From: Spirosoma taeanense
GTDB taxonomy: Bacteria > Bacteroidota > Bacteroidia > Cytophagales > Spirosomataceae
Reading direction: 5' to 3'
Assembly (NCBI RefSeq): GCF_013127955.1
Contig: NZ_CP053435.1
Location: forward strand, 4,836,001-4,900,000
DNA length: 64,000 bases
The translations under genes were made by a program, and so were the position numbers. Below the pieces are notes generated by a model. That model ran no database searches. It was not told where the DNA came from and saw only the letters and a program-made list of their open reading frames with translations. Positions 27,581-34,206 of this stretch are shown here, piece by piece (the first letter of the stretch is position 1; each line of letters starts with the position of its first letter).

Positions 27581-27636
27581 CAAACTTACCTGGTGCCTTT
27601 AACAGGGGCTTAAGGAAAACTTAAAATTTGCTTAGA
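27581..27636 (-). promoter_or_regulatory. Operator array D and promoter of the coiled-coil protein gene
   Basis: Plus-strand hexamers TTTAAC (27598), CTTAAG (27609), CTTAAA (27620) and CTTAGA (27631), exact 11-bp period. On the gene's strand TAAGTTTG, a perfect TAnnTTTG element, lies at 27581-27588, 9 bp from the first repeat. No -33 TTTG is present, because repeats cover that position. This is the clearest of the seven arrays. Confidence 0.8.
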
Positions 27637-27675
27637 GGGTGTTCATTATTAAATAAATAACCAGCGCGCAGGCCC

Positions 27676-28920
27676 TCAATTATTCGGATATAGCCGCCGG
27701 ATAAGGCGCTCCATTGTTAGCCCCTGGCCGATAACCGAGAACAAGACCACAGCGTAGGTAATCGTCACGATCAGGTCTTTATGCGGCAGTTCATTCGGAA
27801 TCGACAGGGCCATGGCGATGGACAACCCACCCCGTAAACCACCCCAGGTCAGCATGATCGGCGCTTTATCGTCGAGGTCAAGCCAGCGCCGGGCCAGGCG
27901 GAACGGAACCCAGATGGCAATAAATCGGGCTGTCAGGACCAGCAACACCGACGCAATACAGATTACCCAGTAGGCCGACTGAAAATCAATGAGTAATAAT
28001 TCGAGGCCAATGAGCACAAACAGCAGCGCATTGAGGATACTGTCAATCAGTTCCCAGAATTTATCGACGTATTCTTCGGTCTGGCGGCTCATTGCTTCGT
28101 GCCGGGCGTGGTCGCCAACAAACAGGCCAGCCACCACCATGGCCAGCGGCCCCGATATATGCAGTCGTTGTGCCAGCAGATAACCGCCCATGACGCCCGC
28201 TACGGTAATGATGACTTCGGTTTGATAGTGGTTGATCGAGCGTAGCAACCAATACATAGCGTAGCCCAGCGCCAGGCCGAACAGAATACCGCCCCCGGCT
28301 TCTTCCAGAAACAGAAGGGCGATCTCTCCTCCTGTGATACTATCGGCTCCGTTGACCACGATCCGGTAAATGGAGGCAAAAACAACTACGCCCACCCCAT
28401 CGTTGAATAGCGACTCGCCCACAATATTGAGCTTTACGCTTTCGGGCAGTTTGAATTTTGCCAGAATTCCCAGCACGGCAATCGGATCGGTGGGTGAAAT
28501 TAAGGCGCCAAACAACAGGCAGAGCATATAGGGCAGGGGAAAGCCTAACCCACCCGCTATGTAGTAGAGTCCGGTGCCCACCAGCCCCGTGCTCAGCATT
28601 ATGCCCACTAGTGCAAACAGCATCACCGACCGGCGCTCGACCCGTAGCTGGGCCGCATCGGTGTGGAATGCCCCGGCAAACAGCAGGAAACTGAGCATCA
28701 CGTCGAACAGCAGCCAGCCGAAATCAATCTGGGCAACTGACTCCCGGATCAGCTTGAACCAGGAAGGTATGGTTGCATTGAGCGCAATCAGTATTAGTGA
28801 AAACAGGAGTGACAGCACCATGACTCCAATGGCGTCGGGGAGTTTTAGCAGCCGGGTATTCAGGTAGGCAAACAAGGCCGCTATGACAAGCAGGAGTGTA
28901 GTGAGCGTAAATAAATCCAT
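27676..28920 (-). CDS. Na+/H+ antiporter, CPA1 family
   Basis: A 414-residue membrane protein with about 12 hydrophobic segments. CPA1 signatures are present: GALISPTDPIAVLGIL, the ion-binding Asn-Asp in GESLFNDGVGVVVF, and the arginine motif TWGGLRGGLSIAMALS. It exchanges Na+ (or K+) for protons across the inner membrane and so serves pH and salt tolerance. It lacks the long cytoplasmic tail of the NhaP2/YcgO subgroup. It is divergent from the DUF389 gene with 85 bp between start codons. No complete 11-bp array was found in that gap, only isolated ATTAGA at 28932. Confidence 0.93.
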   Translation of the reverse strand: MDLFTLTTLLLVIAALFAYLNTRLLKLPDAIGVMVLSLLFSLILIALNATIPSWFKLIRESVAQIDFGWLLFDVMLSFLLFAGAFHTDAAQLRVERRSVMLFALVGIMLSTGLVGTGLYYIAGGLGFPLPYMLCLLFGALISPTDPIAVLGILAKFKLPESVKLNIVGESLFNDGVGVVVFASIYRIVVNGADSITGGEIALLFLEEAGGGILFGLALGYAMYWLLRSINHYQTEVIITVAGVMGGYLLAQRLHISGPLAMVVAGLFVGDHARHEAMSRQTEEYVDKFWELIDSILNALLFVLIGLELLLIDFQSAYWVICIASVLLVLTARFIAIWVPFRLARRWLDLDDKAPIMLTWGGLRGGLSIAMALSIPNELPHKDLIVTITYAVVLFSVIGQGLTMERLIRRLYPNN

Positions 28921-29005
28921 GTAGAAAAAGAATTAGATAAGATTGCACTAAATTCATCGAGAAATACGTACTGCCGTTAATACAGACGTAACTCCTTTAC
29001 CTATT

Positions 29006-30400
29006 ATGATTGTTAACGACCCTAACCTACCCCGCACCAAACCACCAGACCCACTGGCTCGTTTCGGCGCTTTTCTGCGGGACCGCTTTAGTCTGGAAGA
29101 AGATAAGGAAGAAGAAGCCGCCATTATTCAATCCATCAGCCGGGGCATTGAGTTTAAAGGGGTTAATTTATGGACACTCATTTTCGCCATTTTCATTGCG
29201 TCAATTGGTTTAAATGTTAACTCCACGGCCGTTATTATCGGAGCCATGCTTATATCGCCGTTGATGGGCCCGATTATGGGCGTCGGGCTAGGCATTGGCA
29301 TCAATGACCTGACCCTCATTCAGCAGTCGCTCAAAAACCTGGCGATTGCGTGTTTCATCAGTCTATTGACATCAACTGTTTACTTTTTGGTTAGTCCGCT
29401 GCATATCGCTCAATCTGAGTTGCTGGCCCGTACGTCGCCAACCGTCTGGGATGCTTTTATTGCTTTTTTCGGCGGTCTGTCGGGTATTGTGGCCGGTTCG
29501 CGCCGGGATAAAATAACCAACGTAATTCCAGGGGTGGCCATCGCCACGGCTCTTATGCCGCCCCTCTGCACGGCCGGTTACGGGCTTTCGACGGGTAACC
29601 TGTATTACTTTGCCGGTGCATTCTACCTGTTTCTCATCAACAGCGTTTGTATCAGTCTGGCGACCTATCTTATTGTGCGTTTTCTGGGTTACCACCAGAA
29701 AGAGTATCCTACGCCTGAGATAGAGCGCCGGGTGCGGCACACCATCTGGCTGGCCGTGCTGGTGGTGGTGGTTCCCAGCAGTTACCTCGGTTATCAGATT
29801 GTTCGGAAGACTATCTTTGAACAGGCTGCCAAGCGTTTTGTTGCCAATGAATGTAATTTCCAGTACCGGCAGGTAATCAATTACGCGGCTCGCTTCAGCC
29901 GTCGGCAGAGTAAACTGGAACTGACTCTGGTGGGTGAACCGCTACCAGCGGATTCTATTAACTTACTGCGCTCCAAAATGCCAGCCTATGGTCTGGAAGA
30001 TTCGCAGCTTGTTATCAAACAGGGAAGCTTCAAGGACGCCGAAGTAGACGTTGATGCCATTACGAACACGGTGACCGATCAGGTAATTAAATACAGCCAG
30101 TCGTCGATTGCCCAGAAAGATCAGATCATTGACTCCCTCCGCCGACAGCTTGATATTACGCAAAACACCAATATTCCGGTCGCTGATCTGCGAAATGAGC
30201 TGAAAACGCTGATGCCCGACGTGCAAACCTTCACCGCAGCCCAGTCGCTGGTCATGAGCGGAAACAGCCCAAAGCCAGATACCGTCCTGCTGGTTTATGC
30301 CAAGTTCTCCCGGCGGCATACGGCCGCCGAGCGATACCGGATCCAGAGGTGGCTGCAGAGCCGCACGAAAAGCAAACGGATCAAATTGCTGGTTGATTAA
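29006..30400 (+). CDS. DUF389 membrane protein (TIGR00341-like)
   Basis: A 464-residue protein. The DUF389 core occupies about residues 50-260. It contains LWTLIFAIFIASIGLNVNST, the strongly conserved AVIIGAMLISPLMGPIMGVGLG, and further helices ACFISLLTSTVYFLVS, VIPGVAIATALMPPLCTAGYGL and LVVVVPSSYLGYQ. The C-terminal 200 residues are soluble, with a coiled-coil-like stretch (SIAQKDQIIDSLRRQLDIT). The biochemical role of DUF389 is not settled. The gene is divergent from the antiporter and convergent with the small membrane protein gene. Confidence 0.88.
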   Translation: MIVNDPNLPRTKPPDPLARFGAFLRDRFSLEEDKEEEAAIIQSISRGIEFKGVNLWTLIFAIFIASIGLNVNSTAVIIGAMLISPLMGPIMGVGLGIGINDLTLIQQSLKNLAIACFISLLTSTVYFLVSPLHIAQSELLARTSPTVWDAFIAFFGGLSGIVAGSRRDKITNVIPGVAIATALMPPLCTAGYGLSTGNLYYFAGAFYLFLINSVCISLATYLIVRFLGYHQKEYPTPEIERRVRHTIWLAVLVVVVPSSYLGYQIVRKTIFEQAAKRFVANECNFQYRQVINYAARFSRRQSKLELTLVGEPLPADSINLLRSKMPAYGLEDSQLVIKQGSFKDAEVDVDAITNTVTDQVIKYSQSSIAQKDQIIDSLRRQLDITQNTNIPVADLRNELKTLMPDVQTFTAAQSLVMSGNSPKPDTVLLVYAKFSRRHTAAERYRIQRWLQSRTKSKRIKLLVD

Positions 30401-30418
30401 AACAAGCCTGCCCAGACA

Positions 30419-30454
30419 GATATTCCCGGCCTACCGCAGTAAACCGGGAATATC
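30419..30454. terminator. Convergent hairpin at the end of the DUF389 and small membrane protein genes
   Basis: A perfect 11-bp inverted repeat (30419-30429 with 30444-30454), 18 bp beyond the DUF389 stop. It overlaps the last codons of the minus-strand small gene. In the minus direction TTTT follows at some distance. Confidence 0.6.
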
Positions 30455-30646
30455 AACCAGCCAGGCAATAAATAGCGTAATCAGGGAAAGAATAGCGACC
30501 AGAATCAGGAGCCAGTCGGGCTTACGGGGCGGTTTATCGCCGGGCGGGCGATTCATGCGGCTCAACACTGGCGATGGATCGGACTGACTGACGGAGCCAG
30601 GCAAAATAAACGAGGTATATAAATAAATCAGTGCTTGGTAGGTCAT
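30431..30646 (-). CDS. Small single-pass membrane protein, predicted stress-regulon member
   Basis: A 71-residue ORF. Its C-terminus is a clear membrane helix (WLLILVAILSLITLFIAWLV) preceded by a Pro/Lys-rich stretch (NRPPGDKPPRKPD). No family is recognised. Two starts are possible. The ATG at 30646 gives 71 residues; the ATG at 30556 gives 41 and looks like a plain tail-anchored peptide. Array E and its -7 element at 30670-30677 lie right upstream. The short leaders of the other array-controlled genes (about 25-31 bp) favour 30646. The support for this being a real gene is the dedicated promoter plus the good membrane helix; homology was not tested. Confidence 0.55.
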   Translation of the reverse strand: MTYQALIYLYTSFILPGSVSQSDPSPVLSRMNRPPGDKPPRKPDWLLILVAILSLITLFIAWLVDIPGLLR

Positions 30647-30669
30647 AGTCTGGTGGGTTTTTTCTTAGC

Positions 30670-30726
30670 CAAAGATGTTAACAGCGACTTAATTTTCGCT
30701 GATAAACTCCTTAGAATCTGCTTAGA
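30670..30726 (-). promoter_or_regulatory. Operator array E and promoter of the small membrane protein gene
   Basis: Plus-strand hexamers CTTAAT (30688), degenerate CTGATA (30699), CTTAGA (30710) and CTTAGA (30721) are in exact 11-bp phase. An in-phase GTTAAC at 30677 overlaps the -7-like CATCTTTG (gene strand, 30670-30677), which is 10 bp from the 30688 repeat. The rest of the gap to the response regulator gene shows nothing clear. Confidence 0.72.
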
Positions 30727-30863
30727 ATCTCTACAGTTGACCAGGCTGCAACTAACGGTTTGTCGTAGGGCCGGCTGAAACGGCCAGTCTTATACGTCGG
30801 GGCTCCATAATCACCCGCAAATCACGTTCATCAGCGAAAGACTATATCCACTTTCAAACCCGG

Positions 30864-31541
30864 TTACTCTTCCCTGAACATATAGCCCATACCAAAATGG
30901 GTATGAATTAATTTCTGCGGGAAGTCTTTATCCATTTTTTTCCGTAGGTAGTTGATATACACCTCCACGACGTTGGTGCCCGTATCGAAGTTTATATCCC
31001 ATACATGCTCGGCAATTTCCGGCTTCGACAGCACCCGTCCTTTATTGTGCATCAGAAACTGCAGTAGGGCAAATTCGCGCGCTGTCAGGTCAATTGCCCG
31101 CCCGTCGCGCGTTACGGTTTTGGCATCCAGGTTTATCTCCACACCGCCATAGCGTAGAATCTGGGCGGTAATGGCTACCTGCCGGTTTCGCTTGGTCAGC
31201 GAACGCACACGGGCGAGCAATTCGCCGAATTGAAACGGTTTGGTCAGGTATTGATCGGCTCCGGCGTCGAACCCCGTCACTACGTCGTCTGTACCGCTTA
31301 ATGCCGTCAGGATAAGCAGGGGCGTGGTTAAGCCCTCGGCCCGCAACTGTCGGCAGAGTTCGTAGCCATTCAGGCCGGGCAGCACCAGATCGGTGATAAT
31401 GGCGGCATAATCATTCTTGAGCGCGAGCCGCTTCGCAATCAGTCCATCATAGGCGATGTCGACCTCAAACTGGCTTTCTTCCAGCCCCTGCTGGATTGCC
31501 TGCAGTGTTTTCGGCTCGTCTTCAACAACCAGGAGTTTCAT
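30864..31541 (-). CDS. OmpR-family response regulator, no partner kinase adjacent
   Basis: A 225-residue two-domain regulator. The receiver has acidic residues E7-D8-E9, phospho-acceptor D51 in ITDLVLPGLNG, T79 in LILTAL and K101 in LTKPF. The winged-helix DNA-binding domain contains LTAREFALLQFLMHNKGRVLSK, the recognition helix region TNVVEVYINYLRKKMD, and the wing IHTHFGMGYMF. That places it in the CusR/RprY-like part of the OmpR family. A gene for a sensor kinase normally follows such a regulator; here the neighbours are the OtsAB fusion and the small membrane protein gene. Its own upstream region has no 11-bp array. Family members bind direct repeats as tandem dimers, so it is the natural candidate reader of arrays A-G. 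Confidence 0.92.
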   Translation of the reverse strand: MKLLVVEDEPKTLQAIQQGLEESQFEVDIAYDGLIAKRLALKNDYAAIITDLVLPGLNGYELCRQLRAEGLTTPLLILTALSGTDDVVTGFDAGADQYLTKPFQFGELLARVRSLTKRNRQVAITAQILRYGGVEINLDAKTVTRDGRAIDLTAREFALLQFLMHNKGRVLSKPEIAEHVWDINFDTGTNVVEVYINYLRKKMDKDFPQKLIHTHFGMGYMFREE

Positions 31542-31683
31542 AGCGGTAAGCCAGGATGCGTTACTGGATCATTGGTTCAGTCTAAGCATATAGAGGGCAG
31601 TCGGCCACCAGACAGCGAATAGCCGCCTACCCGACATTTGCTTCCGAATGGAGAGTAAGGTTTTGCTGCCGTGCTTAGTAGCT

Positions 31684-33900
31684 TCAGACTTCAATCAGCG
31701 CTTCGCTCATTCGCTGCAGGAGGGTTTCTACATCCTGTTGCCGGGCTAACCGGTAGCGTGCATTGGATACCCCCGCCCCTACTTTTACGGTGTAGGCCCA
31801 GTTTGGCAACTGCCGGAACATATCCTCGTCGGTAGTATCGTCGCCAATGCTCACAATAAAGTCATAGGGCGTTTGCTCGAAGATGTTGAGCGCTACGGTG
31901 CCTTTGCTATGCTGAGCGGGTTTAACCTCAATGACTTTACTGCCCTGGATAACGGTCAGCGGAATTGAAAAGGCTCCCCCCCGCAGCTGCGTAGCCAGTT
32001 CGACAGCCTGCGTTTCGATGTCATCGGCCTCAACCTTCCGATAGTGCCAGACGATAGCGGTTTCTTTTTCTTCGATGAACGAACCTTCAAACCGCTCTAC
32101 ATACTGGTTCATCACGGACCGGGCTGGCTCAACCCAGTCGCCCGCCGACAAATCGAGCCGTTCCCAGTCCTGGTCGGGCTTTTTCAGAAAGGCACCGTGC
32201 TCGGCGACCAGGTAAACCGGAATACCGTCGAATATTTTTTCCAGAAAGGATCGGTTTCGACCACTGATAACCACCAGATCGCTGTTCTCGGCTAACTGAT
32301 ACAAGGCCTTTTTCAGCGTTTCGGACGGACGCGCTTCGGCCGGATCGTTGACAATAGGGGCTAGGGTTCCGTCGAAATCGAACAGCAGCAGGCGCTGACG
32401 GGCTTCACCAAAGGCGTGAATAAACGGTTGTACGGGTAAGTCGGTTTCCATATCAGGTTGATTACTTAACACATCGTCGAAAGCGGTGAGAAATTCGCTG
32501 CTCCACCGGAAAACATTGTGATTCTGCAGATGCGTCCGCATGCTCAGTAAGCGTCGTTCCTGCTCCTGCGGACTCATGTTCAGGCCCTGTTTAATAGCAT
32601 CGGCCACTTCCTGCGTGTCGGTAGGATTAATGATTACGGCCTCTTTCAGTTCCTGGGCGGCACCGGCCAGTTCGCTCAGAATCAACACCCCGTGCAGGTC
32701 CTGCCGGCTGGCGACAAACTCCTTGCAGACCAGATTCATGCCATCGCGGATGGGCGTAATAAGAGCAATATCGCAGCCGGTATATAAAGCCATCAGCTCG
32801 GTGAAGGTCAGCGATGTGTAGGAATACACAATGGGCCGCCAGCCAATGGTACCAAACAGGCCGTTAATGCGGCCAACTGTCTCTTCAATTTCCCGCTTGA
32901 TTTCCTGGTAATGCCCAATTTTATCCCGCGATGGAACAACCGTAATCACAAACGTAACCTTGTCGTGCCAGTCGGGATTCTGGAGCAGGAACCGCTCGTA
33001 GCCTTGTAGGCGGTAGGTAATTCCTTTTGTATAATCGAGTCGATCGACCGAGAAGATAATTTTGTTGTTCCGGAGCAGGTTCTGGTAATGCTGCCGGGTT
33101 TCGACCACGTCGGTTTCCTGCCCGGTCAGATTAAACTTGTTAAAATCAATGCTAATCGGAAAATCCCGCACCACCACCGATCGGTCGGGTAACACAATCC
33201 GCTGACCAATAATGGGCAGGTTCGTTACCTCCGATACGCTCTGCATGAAATACTGCACGTAATCGACAGTATGGAAGCCTACAATATCAGCGCCCAGTAT
33301 TCCCCTAACCAACGCCTGACGCCAGGTGCGCGGCAATAGTTTGATGATTTCGTAAGACGGGAAGGGGATATGGAAAAAATAACCGATTGTTATGTTGGGC
33401 ATGGCCTGCCGCAGCATATCGGGCAGTAACATCAGTTGAAAATCGTGAATCCAGACCAGATCGCCCGGCTCGACAAAAGCGGTCAGCTCTTCCAGAAAAC
33501 GCGTGTTGGCCTGCTGATAATGGTCAAAATCGCTTTCTCGGAACGAGGCATAGGACGGAAAATAATGAAATAACGGCCAGATTAAATCGTTACTGAAACC
33601 TTCGTAAAACCCTTTATGGACGACCTCATCCATAAAAACCGGATGGGCCACGAATGTATCATTTTCCAGAGTAGCCGGATCAATTTGCTGGAGGGACGCA
33701 TCGCCATGGCCTAGCCAATGGATTTTAGAGGCCATGCCTTCCTGACTCTGCCCCATCCGCTCGGCCATGGACAGCACAGCCGAAACTAGACCGCCCGAAT
33801 TCTGAATTAATTCTGCACCCTGTTCCGTCTGCTTTACGGTAAATGGTAAACGATAAGAAACAATAAGTAGTCGTTTGAATGATGATTTAGAATTTTTCAT
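31684..33900 (-). CDS. Bifunctional trehalose-6-phosphate synthase / trehalose-phosphatase (OtsA-OtsB fusion)
   Basis: A 738-residue cytosolic fusion. Residues 10-475 are a GT20 synthase: NSGGLVSAV near 34-42, WIHDFQLMLLP, SVDRLDYTKGITYRLQGYERF at 284-304, and RDGMNLVCKEFVASR. It makes trehalose-6-phosphate from UDP- (or GDP-/ADP-) glucose and glucose-6-phosphate. Residues 500-735 are a HAD-type phosphatase with the nucleophile motif DFDGT at 508-512, VVISGRNR, and GDDTTDEDMF for metal binding. It releases free trehalose. This synthase-phosphatase order is found in plants, yeast and several Bacteroidota. The gene is divergent from treS across a 306-bp regulatory region holding array F. Confidence 0.95.
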   Translation of the reverse strand: MKNSKSSFKRLLIVSYRLPFTVKQTEQGAELIQNSGGLVSAVLSMAERMGQSQEGMASKIHWLGHGDASLQQIDPATLENDTFVAHPVFMDEVVHKGFYEGFSNDLIWPLFHYFPSYASFRESDFDHYQQANTRFLEELTAFVEPGDLVWIHDFQLMLLPDMLRQAMPNITIGYFFHIPFPSYEIIKLLPRTWRQALVRGILGADIVGFHTVDYVQYFMQSVSEVTNLPIIGQRIVLPDRSVVVRDFPISIDFNKFNLTGQETDVVETRQHYQNLLRNNKIIFSVDRLDYTKGITYRLQGYERFLLQNPDWHDKVTFVITVVPSRDKIGHYQEIKREIEETVGRINGLFGTIGWRPIVYSYTSLTFTELMALYTGCDIALITPIRDGMNLVCKEFVASRQDLHGVLILSELAGAAQELKEAVIINPTDTQEVADAIKQGLNMSPQEQERRLLSMRTHLQNHNVFRWSSEFLTAFDDVLSNQPDMETDLPVQPFIHAFGEARQRLLLFDFDGTLAPIVNDPAEARPSETLKKALYQLAENSDLVVISGRNRSFLEKIFDGIPVYLVAEHGAFLKKPDQDWERLDLSAGDWVEPARSVMNQYVERFEGSFIEEKETAIVWHYRKVEADDIETQAVELATQLRGGAFSIPLTVIQGSKVIEVKPAQHSKGTVALNIFEQTPYDFIVSIGDDTTDEDMFRQLPNWAYTVKVGAGVSNARYRLARQQDVETLLQRMSEALIEV

Positions 33901-33907
33901 TTGTACT

Positions 33908-33923
33908 GCGTGTCAATACACGC
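33908..33923 (-). promoter_or_regulatory. Leader hairpin just before the otsAB start codon
   Basis: A perfect 6-bp stem with a 4-nt loop (33908-33913 with 33918-33923), ending 7 bp before the ATG of the trehalose synthase fusion. It lies inside the predicted 31-nt leader. It could limit ribosome access, but the stem is short. Confidence 0.4.
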
Positions 33924-33937
33924 GGATTGTATTGTAA

Positions 33938-33994
33938 CAAATAACGCGGCTGCGGCTTAGAGGGGGCTTAACCTAATCTTAGAAACTCCTTAGA
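33938..33994 (-). promoter_or_regulatory. Operator array F in the divergent otsAB-treS control region
   Basis: Plus-strand hexamers CTTAGA (33956), CTTAAC (33967), CTTAGA (33978) and CTTAGA (33989), exact 11-bp period. A further CTTAGA at 34044 is still in phase (5 x 11 bp). The gene-strand element GTTATTTG at 33938-33945 keeps the TTTG of the -7 box, 10 bp from the first repeat. The remaining stretch 33995-34206 towards treS shows no clear promoter that I can defend. Confidence 0.75.
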
Positions 33995-34206
33995 GACCTA
34001 ACCAGTCACCGGAATTATGGTTATTTAGTTAGTCATCATATTCCTTAGACTAATTTCTATACAGATTACAGACTGATTCTCAGCCTGCAACCATCAGACG
34101 TCCGAACTTCTTTAGTGGTAAACGGTTCAGCTAGAAACGCTGAAGCCGCCCCGTCGTTCATCTGGGTAACTGCGGCTGGCAACCACTGCCTTAATCGGAA
34201 GCAACC

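Noticed and set aside
28921-29005. ATTAGA and CTAAAT in the antiporter/DUF389 divergent gap
   Set aside because: The units are not in 11-bp phase, so no array was called.
31581-31586. TCTAAG in the leader of the response regulator
   Set aside because: Single and in the wrong orientation for the gene; no neighbouring repeats.
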